A stretch of DNA of 64,000 nucleotides from Thuidium tamariscinum (taxonomy: Eukaryota > Streptophyta > Bryopsida > Hypnales > Thuidiaceae), in assembly GCA_947034885.2 (NCBI GenBank), contig OX344749.2, positions 20,227,501 to 20,291,500 of the forward strand. The letters are read 5' to 3'. How positions within the stretch are numbered: position 1 is the stretch's first letter; every line of letters starts with the position of its first letter. A model generated the notes under the pieces. It worked only from the letters and a program-made list of their open reading frames with translations. It did not search any database and was not told the origin of the DNA. This document shows, one piece after another, positions 47,701-60,330 of this stretch. A program made the position numbers and the translations under genes.

Positions 47701-49517
47701 TAATGTATTTAGAGCATATTATTAGAATCAGTGATTTGAATACCAATGTCTAAAGGATACAAATTGTCTTGTTGCTTTATAGAGTATTCTATAGGGAGAG
47801 ATGATCTTGAAGATTTAGCCTTAAGAATACAATGATCTTGTTTTAAAATTATAATGGTGTTTCCACATTTCATAATTTAGACAACAGAAAGAAGATTGTG
47901 TATCAATCCTAATACAAAAAGTATATCAACTATAAACAATGTGTGTTTAGTTACAAATTGGAGAAGAACTAAACTAAAGCCTATGGCTTCATATGAGTGA
48001 TTATCACCCAAAATAATAATTTGAGGGATATTAAGATGTCGATAATTCCAAAGTAGTGATTTGTATGAAATCTTATGCTGGCTAGCTCTTGAATCAAGAA
48101 ACCATTGATTGGAGGATCCAAAAATTATCTCAACAGTATTGAATAAATAGCCTCGGGTATCACTAGTAAAATTATTGTTGTGGGGTTGAGTAGTTAAATG
48201 AGACTAATCACATTTCTTTTTCCTATAGTCAAGTGATTTGTAACCAGGTATGCCATAATAATGATAGATTATTGAATTGGATGAATTACTTTGTGATGAT
48301 GTAGAATTCAAATTACTTTGAGAAGATGAATTAATTTTTATAAAAGGTAGTCTGTGACCTCGTGAAGAAGATTTGTTACTAGAGTGTTTCATGAATTTCC
48401 CTTTGACATAGAAAGCATAATTAATGTTTTTATCAAGTTTAGATGTGATAAAATTATTCATTTCATTTTGTTGTAAAATATTAGATAATAAGTTTATAAA
48501 AGTAAGATTAGAGATTCCACTTTGAGTTATAATAAATGAACTCTAATTGTTAAGTAAAGATGCTAGAAGCAAATTTACTTGCTGGGAATTTATGAAAATA
48601 CAACTAGTTCACTAATTGTAGCTGCTTCTTATAAGAAAGACTACTAAGTCTTCAAAAACAAAATAACGTCTTCAATTTTGGATAGTGTTATGCGGCACAA
48701 TCACTTATGTAAGTAAACTTGATTAGCCGTATTTGAATGTTTATTTATTTATTTTTTACAATCTCAAACTTCTTTAAAAGTTTTTAGAGGACGTAATGAG
48801 ATAAGTTGTTTGTCTCTACAATGAAGAAGAATGTCAACATGGGCTTTAGCATCTTTTAAGTGCCAAGCTGTAAGACCTGTAACATCAGAAGGAGGAGCAA
48901 TTTCCTTGTCATCCACTACAAACCAAAGTTCAGACCGGATAAGAAGCATTTCGACTTTTATGCTCCAAGTTGCATAATTTGATGCAGTAAGAGTTGATAT
49001 AGAGTATGCTCAGGAGGTAGAGTTAGTCTAAGCAACATTATTAAAAGTTGAAGAAGCCATGCTATAGGATTGATAATTCAAAGCTCTTGATGTAGGTGAG
49101 AAGGTGCAATGTCATAAGAATTGTCTTCAAAGAACAAAAGATTTTTCTCATCAAACTAGCCGGGTTGATTTTGTTGATTTTGGTGTTGATTTTGGTGTTG
49201 ATTTTGTAAATCAATGTAGCCTTTAGGTGCGTTGGAGATTTTCTATGAAATAATTTTGAAATTTGGATTCAAAAGCAATCCAATGTTTTCAATTGCTAAT
49301 TCATCTGCAATTTGAAAGAATCCATTTTGGAAATAATTTTGGAAGAATCTTGTAGTGCGAAATTAGTCATCATTTTCAGTTCACTCTTCTTCTACTCCCA
49401 ATAGTTCAAAAACATCTTTGTTGGCATATTCTTGTAACGGAGTAGGAGTAAAGCACATTTTGAAGTTTTAAATTACTTGTTCATGATGCAGATTGATAAC
49501 TTGGCTCTAATACTATA

Positions 49518-49709
49518 TGAATGAAACACTGAGCAAAGTGCCCAGGCAAAGTGCTGATGAAATCAAATCAAATAATATATTGATAATAATTGTGTATACC
49601 AAGAGTAGTCTTCTTATAGAAAAAAAAGACATTACTTAGTTTGACAGAATGGTGTGACTCTCGATCTACTATAATGTTTGAATCTACTATCAATTTTTGC
49701 AATAATACA
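49518..49709 (-). repeat. 5' LTR of the Copia element
   Basis: 192 bp; on the element strand begins TGTATTATTG and ends TTCATTCA. Confidence 0.8.
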
Positions 49710-50260
49710 TCTCACTTGGAAACACACAACAAAATATAAACATATACAATACGATAGGCTAGGACTCACATCGAATACTCTCACACTAAGTAAATAAAAA
49801 CTCAAGGTGACAAATCTAATAGGGACCAGAAATTGGCGGTTACCAAATTAGAAAAAACAACCTAACAAACATTCAATCACCAAATTAGAACCTCAAATCT
49901 AACCACCTCAAACACATTCAACATCCCATTTGACAAGACATGAAAATCTACCAACGCAAATTAACAACCAATCTACTTATTCCTTTATCAACTAACATAT
50001 TCCAACTTGGAATAAAAACTAAATAGAGTCATTTCCTATCCAACTTAAAAATAAAGAAGAAAAAGAAATCCCAACTTGGATTGAAACATATTAACAAAAT
50101 GATCCAAATTAAACACTCAATTAACCAAAAACTTGTTAAGAACAAACCAAACACACATAAAATCATACAAAAATTAACAAACCCCAAAGCCTAATTGGTT
50201 ATCTACAATACTTCTATTTTATATTGTACAATAGTAGACAAGTATTTCAAAAAAGATTAG
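49710..50260. other. intergenic sequence right of the Copia element
   Basis: A/C-rich, without recognised features. Confidence 0.3.
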
Positions 50261-53200
50261 TGATATTAGAAAAGGAGCTTATTAGAGGCCCCTTATAAGA
50301 ATAAAAATACAAATAAAGTTAGAAATAAAGTTAAAATACATATAAGAGTGTAAATAGGGATATTCTAATTAGGACAAATGAACAGAAAAAAAATTGGATG
50401 AATGGTGTGTGACTTTGGGTCACACCTTTTCAAAAGGGGTATGACCAGCCATTTTCCCCCCGTAAATTTTTTACTTTTGGTTGTTTTTGTTTAGTTGTGA
50501 AGATTGTCATCAATTTAGTAGTAAGCTCTTGCATTTAATTTATATATCTTATTTTACTTTGTCTTTGTAATTATTTTTCAATATTTGTGAAGAAAGTGGA
50601 AGTATTTTTGGTTGTCATCTTTGTGTTTGGTGGATTTGTGTAAAATTGTGAGAATTGTGAGAGAGGAAATTTGAATTATCTGGGGTGTATATTCCCCAAT
50701 TAAAATTTGTTTAGTGAGATTGGTGATTTTATGTTTGATTGAAACACGAGAGACTAATAGAGAATTTGAATATGAATTTTGGACAAGACAAATTGAAGAA
50801 AAGAATCTTTATACAAGGAGAATTTGGTTGAATTAGGAATTGTATTGTTTGACTGGATTTATGAAGATTGTTAATACTATGTAAGGTTGAAAAATTGCAG
50901 GAACAAATTGGGAGGTGCAATCGGATCCTCATACTATGGTGATTTTAATTTGTGAAATCTCAGGACATTGAAGCGAAGCTAGAGTGAGGATGACCAAGAT
51001 TTGTCTCTTCCTTCAAAAGTTAGTTTTTAATTTGGAGAGAGCCTAATCAGAGGAGTAGCATTGATATGAATTGCAAATCGGAATTTTGAAACAATGTAGT
51101 TGTAGTCTAACTTTTTTATCTTTAGAGCTACTTTTTCATTTTTTTGTAAACTTTATATATATATATATCTCATTCTATTTCTAGTATATAGTGGAAATAG
51201 AACTATATTTTACCATATAAGTGTGAAATGGGTTAAGTAAGTAGTAATTAGGGGAAGAAATTAGTAATTGGAAAAGATTAAAGCAAAAGGCAAAAGATAA
51301 AGATAAATATGAAGAAAAAGAAAAAGAAAAAGAACCTAGGGTTTCAGGAGGCGTGTGAGAACGTTGCATTGAAAGCAAGCGCTGCGACCTCTGCAATCAC
51401 CCCTCGAAAATTTGACATTTATCTTACTCCTACTCTCATTTTTTTCTCTCTCCTCCCATGCTGTTCATCGTCTTCATTTTTTTGTGCGTAATTTTGCGCT
51501 GTAAATTCATCTTTTTAATATAATCTATGTGCGTTTATTTTTAATGCTGTGAATTTGGACGATTGTTGTTTGGGGCATGCAATTCATGTTTGTTGAATGC
51601 ATGTGTGTATTTGAAAGATTGTATGCATGTTGTTGAATTGTTTGGCTACTATGTACACTGTAAGTTCCGGTGTTGGTGCGAGTGGAAGATGGTGTGTTGT
51701 TGAGCGGATCGCAGATCAAGTTATTGCGGTGATTGCGGTGGGGAAAATGTTGATTAATTCGAAAACTTGTGAATGTTGGTGAGGAATATTGTGCAACAGA
51801 CTGGTTGGAAGAATCAGAGTTTGCGAGTGGAGCCACGAAATTGATGCTGTGAACAGGGGTGTGTGAGCGGGATTTTGTGAGACGAGAGTTTTGACTCAAT
51901 CATCACAGGACCGAAGGCCCTGATTGCACCAATTTATTACCTGTGAATTTCACGTTGGTGTGGAGAAGCCTGTGAATGTGAGAGAGGACACTAAAATCGC
52001 TCAAGCTTCTACATGTGTGCACAGGCTGGTTTTAATTGGTTGATCAAATAAATTGAATGTAATTACTTTACTAGGATGCATTGTTAGAAGTTAATGTGAG
52101 TGTGCATTGCATTAGAAGTGGCTGAATTCAATTGGAATTTGTAGCCAAGTTGTGAATCGAAAATGTTACAATCATAGTTTTGCAAAATCAGTGAATTTCG
52201 AACTGGAATAACTTCTTGTGTACAAGGAATCAGGAAGTGTAAATCATACTGATGGAAAGAGAAAAGAATTTCAGGCAGGATAGACTCAAGAAATTCTCAA
52301 ATCGGGCTAAAATCGCATGAGATATTAGACGTCGAAATCTAGTCTATGCATACTGCGGGAAAGTATTAGGTTTGGGATTCAGGTCCCAAGACAGGGTGAG
52401 ATGCCCGACGAGGTCCCAAGTTAGAGTTGAGACCTTGGGTGGATCTCAATTGAACTGTTGAAATCTCAATTGTTACCTAGTTCTTGAAACGAGTTGATAC
52501 CTGACTAGAAGTCCGGGAGTCTGCCGGGTATCAACCGGGGTAAAATTGAAATTGAAATTAAAAGATAAAAATAAAAAGTTTAATAAGATATTTATTAAAA
52601 AAAAGAATTTTGATTGGATGGTTGTAAGTATAATGTTTAAATGTGCTTTGTATTGGTTTGGGATTGTAGGTAGTTGCTAACCCTTGATATTGGCCATATT
52701 GTCCTAGAGCCTTGGGGTGACTTATTGTAAGCCTTTCCAAATCCTTAATTCTAATTTGTTTTGAAATATTGAATACATATATTTGTACTATTTTCAAAGT
52801 ACTATAGTGGGCTGTACTAAAGTCTAAGTCCTGCATTGCATCCATACACAAGTCAGTCTACATTGAACTATTGTCCCAAAACTATTGTCACAAGCCCTAG
52901 AACACTAGATAGGACAGAGACGTGCATGTTGAGTCTTTTCATCTTATAATGGACGGATGAGTGTTCCTTGAGGTTTGTAGTGGGAATAAGAGTGAATTTA
53001 CATTCTACTTACTAGATTCTAATACATAACGACATTTGAACACTACACTAGCCTTACATAGATCATTCCATGGCGTTCAAACTCGGTAGTGTTTGGAATA
53101 AGGATTCCAAAAACCTAACTACAGTAGTTGAGTTGAAAATTTGCAACCAACATTTAATTTTGATATTCAATTTTGTGGAACAAAAAATAAACCAATGTCG

Positions 53201-54089
53201 ATTTGGACAATTTGAACTGCATATTTGATCCAAAAGTATCCACAAAAAGCTTAAGGAGAAAGATAAAATTTGGATATAACATCTAAATTCACCATACTTT
53301 ACATTAACTAGGACAATTTGACGTAGTTGACAGAATCGCTAGGCGTTATTGCATTGAACATGATAGGTATAGATTGATTGGCTCATTTGACCTACAAACA
53401 TAAAAAAAGGTATAATCAAGGAATTATTTGTACTATTTTAAAAGTATTATTGTATAATGAGTAGGTCCTAAAGCATTCATTGCATAAGAAAATTTGACCA
53501 AACTTAAAAAATCATTAGGAGAGATTTAAAGGCTCTAAGAGCCCATGGGTTCCCACAATCCAAAATCGCGTAATTTGTTGCGGGAAGGCAGTTTTGTAGG
53601 AATCCTACGTGGTCAAGCAGCTACCACATCATTAACTTCTTCTTTTTTTGAAATTTTCTTTTGGACTCTTTTCATATTTTAGGATCCCAATTTTTTTTTT
53701 GAGAAATGCTGGCCTAACAACGGCTAGTCGTTCCCTAGACCAGTTTTGGAAATAGTCCCAAAACGGACCTTTGGAGCCCTCAAACCCTCCTAATGTGACC
53801 AGAATATTTGACCTCCTTGTAGAATACTAGATTGGACTAGAACTTCATACATTGTATTTATGCATTTGTAATGGATTGAGTGATTGACCAACAAATCATT
53901 ATATCTAAGAATAAGAGTGTTAGTGTATTACAACTCTAAAACTAGGTGTATTTAAGTTTTACATATAAATCTATTTGAAAAGTGACATTAGTCACATGAA
54001 TGATAGACTGAATAAACCTTTCCTTTTATATGAACCCTTATACTTTTGTTTTCTTAGGTTTTAAAAGTTAAGCAAAACCCTGGATTTCA
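50261..54089 (+). mobile_element. longer relative of the family-R LTRs, interrupted by a MITE
   Basis: The first 250 bases align with the start of 27687-29702, including the block GGTCACACCTTTTCAA (50416) against GGTTACACCTTTTCAA. The final part (about 52640-54089) aligns with the TATA-to-end part of both solo LTRs, apparently twice (52640-53040 and 53280-54089), so this copy has an internal duplication or rearrangement. The middle (51300-52540) is different and less AT-rich. The putative ends TGATATTAG and GATTTCA lack a matching flank duplication. Old non-coding fossil. Confidence 0.45.
53513..53795 (+). mobile_element. CATTAG-family MITE, 283 bp, intact copy
   Basis: Ends CATTAGGAGAGATTTAAAGG and, inverted, CATTAGGAGGGTTTGAGGG; a good reference copy for the family. 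It lies within the family-R relative, so it is younger than that repeat. Non-coding. Flanks show no clear duplication. Confidence 0.75.
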
Positions 54090-55112
54090 ATAATGAATCC
54101 TAATATGGTATTGATTTTTTTCTTTTCAATGAAGTATTAGGAGAAGTTTGAACCCCATAGAGGACTGTTAACTATAGTCTAATTTTTGGCTGCAATGTAA
54201 TTATAGAAAAAATAAAAGTTTTTCTGAGTGAGCTAGTGTGAAAGCACTAAGGACTAGCCTTATCGGAATTCGTAGGAGCGGACTTGGCAGGGTTGGATTC
54301 CAACCAGCAATAATGGGAATCCAAAAGGGTCCTAAGAGCGTCACGACGAAGTTAATTCGTCGAGGTTCCCTTGTATGAGAATGACTCCTCCCTAAAGGAA
54401 TTAATTCCACTATAATACCATTTCTACTTCATTTGGAAAGTGTGAGTTTTTAGCAAAACTTTGCGCTTGGCTTTAGGAGGATTCCTAGAAGTTCTCCTAA
54501 AAGTTTCGTAATTTTTTGAATTGCGAAAATGACTCTATGGGAAGTCAACCACTTTTATCGGCAATTGGAAATTCATATAAAATTCCATAGTGATGGTAAA
54601 ATCCCACTAAAAATTAGAATAGTGTGTTTTAGCATAAATAAGGGCAACACCAAATTTCAAGACATTTTGCCTTCAACAAGTACTTGAACCAACAATGGCA
54701 ACAACTTTTAATGGTTTTACGAAATTCCTTATGAATTGACTAGTGTATGGGAAGCATACAGTGTCCAATTTGGATCAACTTAGACTCTTTTCTTGCATTA
54801 TTGTACCTTCCCGACAACCTTGGCTAGTCAAAACTTTTGGGAAAAATCAATTCCAAAAGATAGATTTTCTACCCTTTTCACTAGGTTGTAATTGTTAGCT
54901 TTTCAGCGCAATTGGACTCCGAGAATAAGGGATAAGGGTTCCTTTTGACTAATTTGGGTCTTTTGAAGTTAATGGAGATGTTTGTTTGGCAATTAGATCA
55001 TTTCTTCAAAAGTTAGAATGGTCATAGCAGTAATATAGAATTTTAAAGGTTAATTTTGATTTTTCTAGGTAGATTAGCAAGTAATTTGAAGGGGGAGGAG
55101 GCCTTGAAAACA

Positions 55113-55120
55113 TATAAAAG
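55113..55120 (+). promoter_or_regulatory. TATA box of the family-G repeat, copy 1
   Basis: TATAAAAG followed by a C/T-rich stretch. The same box is conserved in copy 2 at 62398-62405, supporting a real LTR promoter rather than chance. Confidence 0.5.
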
Positions 55121-56778
55121 GCCTCTCCTTCCCCTCACTTCACAACCATTACAACTATATTCCAAACTCTTTATACCATTATACAACCTTACAACCATTA
55201 CATCATCATTTTCATGCCATTTGAATTTTCATTGCACACTACTTAAGCCCTTATTTTTCAAGCTCTTGCACACGTGAAGATTGAAGACATCCTTATTGTA
55301 TTTGGTATTGTCCCAATTCACTATCATTTTGGCTTCAATTTGGCTTCAATTTGGCTTTCAATGAGTCATTTCTTGGTTTGCATTTCTCATTGAAGACAAT
55401 TCTTTTAAGTCTAGTTTTTAAATACTTGAGTGTTTGGTTCATCCCTCATACAAGTTTTGAAATAATGATTCACTTGTTGAAACTATAATACTTTGTGATT
55501 AGCCTCTTCGCGGAATTTATAGCCTAGACTAGCTTATTGAGAATCTCCCTCAAGTCTAGCCGAAGAATTGTGGTACCATTTGTGGAGTTTTGCAATGTTA
55601 GAAAACTCCATAAACAATTTGTGGCAAAGTTTTTGCAAAATTTGCTTTAAATTTGAGGTTGATCCTTCATTACGGCGAAGCTATCACCAAATTTTTGAAA
55701 AATTGAGATAAAAACTTTTCTCCAAAGTTTGGATAAAACTCTTTTCCAAAGCTTGAGTTTTCCTTGAAAAACAAGTGTTTATTTCATTAAACTTTTTTAT
55801 GTTGGTTTTAAGTTTAAAGGGTTTCCATTAAGGAGGCCTAAAAAGATGTGGCGAGCAACGGCCAAAAAGTTTATAATTAGCCAGCTAGAGCCAACTCCAG
55901 CAAAGCTAGCCCCCCAGTCGGTTGACACTAGCTGGGTACCACTAGCGGCCAACAACCCATAGTCGGCAGTCATAGAGTCGGAATCAGTGAGAGCTCTCAG
56001 CTAGTTTGGCACTCCAATTATTAGATACTCACACAAATTCAAAACCTTATAGATGAAGATGATGCCCACTAGGGCCCCCTTCTCCCTTTTTTTTGGAAAT
56101 TTTGAACTCTAAATGTGATTTTTAAGTAAACAAAGTGAGAGGAAAACTAATAAGAGTTGAGCCTTTCCTTGAGGAAATTAGAATCCAGAAGCCAGGGAGG
56201 TAGAGAGAAAGAGTAGATAGAAATTTCCTCCAAAGTATAGTATTTTAATCTTCTCTTTGAAAACCAAACTTCCATTTAAAATTAGGAACGAGGTCCTTTA
56301 ACACTCCAAAATTTCAGATTTTGGGAGGACCAAGGCCAAAATTGCAACAAAGAGCCTTTAGCATCTGAAACTAAAACAAACAACAAGAGTCAGATCATTG
56401 AGGGAGCCAGTCAGCTTGTGATGTGACCGGCATCCCCCTTTTAACCTCAGTTGACCTCACATTGGGATCCAGCATTCTCTCAAGTCTCCTTGGGAGCCTC
56501 CAACACCCTCTCAATCCTAGTCCAACACAAAAAACTCGCCTCATTCTAGCACAAAAACTTGCCTTTTCCTAAAACACTTTCATCCTAGATGCATTTCTTC
56601 ATACACATATAGAATACTAAAACCAAGAGTAAGAGAATGAAAATACTTGTGAGTGAAGGAAAGAGATGAAGGAGAATATATGTTGACTTTTTTAACCAAT
56701 ATTTTAGTTGATAAAAGACAAGGAGAAAAGACGAGAAAAAGAATAGTTTGACTTAGAGGAGATTTAGAGGCTTGTTAA

Positions 56779-57722
56779 CCCCTAAAAGACCAAACTGCAT
56801 TTTTTGGCAACATAGCGATTTCGAGCAACTCACTACGGATGGAGTTTTTATTCTTTTTCTTTGAAATTTTCACACAACATGCGCCCAAGGAGTAGCTTTA
56901 AGGTCCAACAAGTTTCATAACATTTGACTACATAGTCAAAAAGTTATTGCATGATATGTGATTTCCTTTGATCTTTGGGTAGCCTGGGCAGATAAAAAAC
57001 TTCTTTAAAAATAATTTTTTGAAAAAATAAAAAATTTAAATATTTTATTCAGAATTTTGTGTATGCATGAATCTTTGAATCATTCCATTTGGATTAGTGA
57101 GTCAAAAGTTATGAGGAGGTTTAGTTTGAGGTAGTTTGTGGCTAATTACAAAATTCCTATACTACAAAAAAAGTTTGAAATCCTTTATTTAATTCAATTT
57201 TTAATATTTTTGGATAAAAATAATTGAAATAGGTGAAGATTGTTTATTACAACATTTTAACCATTGGGATCAGAATTTTTCAATTCCATAAATAAATTGT
57301 TTACAATTTAGTGTTTTGGCTCATTTTCTACTTCTTTGTACTTGTTATTTTTTCCCTCTATGTTTTACAACTCCAAATGATTTGAATTTTTTTTGCATAT
57401 AGCCAACTTGCCTTTAAGAATGAATCCAGAGAGTAACCACCAATTTGAACTTTTTTTCATACAAATGTAATCTTGTGAAGTGCAGCTGCCCGGATTTCCA
57501 CAGTGGTAAAAAAAGGATTTTTGTCCCTTCAAACACTAATATCTTGCAATCTACATGGCCGAAATTGCTGAAATTTTTATCACATCTTTTTAAATGTGTG
57601 CTCTAAAAGATCCTACAGTTACTTTTGTCAAAAAATGTTTTTTTCTGAAAATTTGGTAGTTGTCTAAAAAATGACAATTTTGAAGTGGTTTTGATGAAAA
57701 CATAGTCAAAAATCTTTAGGGG
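56779..57722. mobile_element. non-autonomous piggyBac-type element D, TTAA flanked
   Basis: 944 bp between TTAA at 56775-56778 and TTAA at 57723-57726. Ends CCCCTAAAAGACCAAAC and, inverted, CCCCTAAAGATTTTTGAC. The paralogous repeat at about 63445 reads GAGCCTTGCTAAATTAGAG where this copy reads GAGGCTTG-TTAA-[element]-TTAA-ATTAGAA, so the empty site has a single TAA and removal of the element plus one TTAA restores the alignment. No coding capacity. Confidence 0.8.
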
Positions 57723-58060
57723 TTAAATTAGAATAAAGTTGAGAGTGCTTAGTTGTAGGGAGATTTGACTTTGAAATCCATTTAGTTAGTAATGAAAAAT
57801 TAAATTTTTTGGGATTTTCTATACTTTGAGTTCAGGATCCTATCAAAAGACAAGGGGATAGATTTAAAAGAGAAAAAAGACAATTAAAAAGAGAAAAAAA
57901 GACCAAGTAAAAGGGTAATACAGAACCCTCAAGGCATAGCGAGGATACACCAAAAACAATTTTTTTATATGAAATCATCAAAATGAAGGTGGAGTTGATG
58001 TATTGAGAAAAAATATTTGGAGGCCATGAAGATTTCGAAGTCGACATGATCGAAGTAAGT

Positions 58061-58649
58061 TTGTAAACTCAAATTTTCTTCTATTTTTTATAATTTATAG
58101 AATTTGTTTTACAAATAGGATAAAACTCATAGAAAACTCTTAGCTAAGGTAAAATTAGAAGGATAGTGATTTTAGAGTGGACGTTGAAGTAAAAGTAAAA
58201 TTAGAAAATATTATCAATCAATTAGGATTGGGAATCCAATTTCAAAAATATTACCAATCAAAGGTTAAATTTTGAAGGTTATTTTTTGTGGATTACTTTA
58301 TTTTTAGTGTAAAAGATATAGATTAAGATAGATTAGGATTATCCAAAAGAAATTACAATTATAGAATCACCTTTAGGCAAGAAAATTAGAATATCTTTAA
58401 AGATATTAGTATTTACCAACCAATTGTTGCCTAAATATTTGCTTAGATAAGGCTAGCTTTGGCAAAGTCATTCATACAAGGACATTGGGCAATTGTCCTC
58501 TACGAAAAAACTAAAAGAAAAGAAAGGTAGGAGTAGAAGTTGAAAAGATCCATTGCTTGAAAGACTAATTTGGATTGCACATAGGTAGACATCCATTAAA
58601 ACCAAGGTATAACATAGAAGAACCCGGTTGTATACACTTTATTCCAAGG
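58061..58649. other. gene-free sequence after family-G copy 1
   Basis: A-rich; may continue the family-G element beyond its LTR-like part. Nothing recognised. Confidence 0.3.
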
Positions 58650-58959
58650 GTAGGAATAAAGCGCCCACATAGGTTCTCGAGCTATGGGAACCCTAAAAAT
58701 GGTACTATGTAGGCAGTCTAATGTGGTCAAGAGACTACCGCGTCAGATTTTATTATTTAATTTTTTTTAAAATTAATTATCAAATATTAAAAAATATTGA
58801 AAATTTTTAAATCAATTTTTAGTTTTTTTATATGTTCTGAAATTTTTGAATTTTTTTACCCCTAAAATTTAGACCAACAATCATTAGTATAGTATATAAG
58901 GAATAGTTTTGGAGAACAACCCTAAAATAGTCTCCTATAAGGCTAAAAAAAATCTAATG
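58650..58959 (+). mobile_element. divergent CATTAG-family MITE
   Basis: The right end AAAATCTAATG and the blocks AATGTGGTCAAGAGACTACC (58712) and AGGAATAGTTTTGGA (58900) match the family. The left end has decayed or is missing, so the start is approximate. Confidence 0.5.
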
Positions 58960-60330
58960 GTGAGCCCTCGATTCATCACAGACTCGAGATTTACTAAATT
59001 TTTTTTCAATTATTTATAAAATTAAATAGAAAAAAACATACAAAAAGCCCTAAAAAGAGTGTAAGACCAAAATAGGCATGCTACATGCTAATTTAGTATT
59101 TGGTCTACATTAGATTATTGCACGTTGTTTCAACCCAAAACCACTTTTAGATAGATTAGAAACCAAAAATTAGGATGAAAATAAGGGTATTCAAGTAATT
59201 GGCTCAACATACAACTACATTTGGCTAATTGGTCTTAGAAAGTTCTAGTGAGGTCATTAGAATAGGATCCTGCAGAGAGATTTTAATTTTTCCATAGCAT
59301 CAACAAAATAGAAGAAATCCCAATTATTGGCATAAAAATGTTACCCACATGAGTTAGGCCAATGGTGGAAATCCACTTACAAATTATGGAAATTCAAGGT
59401 TGGAGTTGTACTAGGGGTTTGGTAGTAGGATCAATTTCCTAAGATTCTCCTTGGTAGAAAGATTTTCCGAATTCTTAGGACCATTTGAAGGGATCGAGAT
59501 TTTCATTAGAGAGAATTTAGGGTCTAGAAGAAGCTATGTGCAGTCAAGGCGGGTGAGCTTGGCCGTGCTTGCATGTAAGTTTTGGCAGTGGTTACGATTG
59601 GTGCCATATTTACTACCAGTAAGAATAGGGAGGGGTGTCGCCAATACAAGTTCATTGGCAATGGATGTACATACAAGAGTGTGGCCAATAGAAGTGGATT
59701 TATTTGGAAGCATGAGTGCTATACCTTTCAACACTTATAATTTAAAAAGTCTAAAATATTGGCCTCTATGTACTATGCCGCTTGAATGGATGTCCTCCAT
59801 GCTGTTGGCAATTCAATATTTTAATCTCTAGTTTGGATATTTTAATATTTGGTTATTGTATTTTATGGGTTTAAGGACTTGAGAGGGGAACCCTATCAAG
59901 TGTCAACCAAGACAGTGACATTCAAAACTTGGCATGCATCAACACATCATGTCATGCTCTATTTAAGAATTAAAAAAAAAGACTTATCTAGCTAGAAGCA
60001 CAATAAAAAAAATGATATGCATCCAAAAGTTTACAATTGTCATGATGTTCAAAGTACCCCTACCTTCCAATTTAGTAATTGTAGCCTTTCAACAAGGAGT
60101 GAAAGTGACCTTGTGTCTACATGGACAACATGCCCAACTCAAAATTCAAACCTAGAGCGTTTGCCTACAAGCCCCTTGTGGAGCCTCTTCTAGATCCCAA
60201 ATCCTTTCTAATGACCATCCTTCTCCAAATGTATAGGGTAATGATGTGAGCCTACATCTACATCTATTTTGTGGGATTCCATAAGAAGTCCAACAAAAAG
60301 TATTGAATGTTTTTTTAGGTGGTCAATCAT
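58960..60330. other. gene-free sequence
   Basis: Includes overlapping opposed frames at 59451-59831, in a slightly less AT-rich patch, with no recognised family; not called as a gene. Confidence 0.3.

Larger units (their letters stand above)
44546..49709 (-). mobile_element. Ty1/Copia LTR retrotransposon, broken and old
   Basis: A 5.2-kb element on the minus strand with short LTRs at 49518-49709 (5') and 44546-44724 (3'), which differ by roughly 15-20% by eye, hence an old insertion. Next to the 5' LTR is a primer-binding site resembling the initiator-Met type (TAGTATTAGAGCC, about 49501-49516), and a purine tract (GAAGGGGG) abuts the 3' LTR. Parts in Copia order along the minus strand: gag with a zinc-knuckle remnant (about 48200-49000), integrase (about 47050-47500), reverse transcriptase (about 45500-46200), RNase H (about 44830-45140). 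The coding region is broken many times, on the order of ten or more. Flanks TCTTG and TCTCA share three bases, a possible decayed duplication. Confidence 0.85.
54235..58060 (+). mobile_element. long LTR-like repeat (family G) copy 1, carrying element D
   Basis: Aligns with 61514 to the window end in the same orientation. Shared blocks include GTTTTTAGCAAAACTTTGC (54448), TGGGAAGTCAACC (54538), AAATCAATTCCAAAAGATAG (54844) and, near the end, GGCATGAAGACCTCGAAG-like sequence (58022). A TATA box, ATATAAAAGG at 55112-55121, is followed by pyrimidine-rich sequence, like an LTR promoter. No coding sequence. Element D (56779-57722) is nested in it. Exact ends not resolved. Confidence 0.55.

Noticed and set aside
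59451-59831. 126-codon plus-strand frame with a 66-codon opposite frame
   Set aside because: No family similarity recognised and opposed frames overlap; located among decayed repeats.
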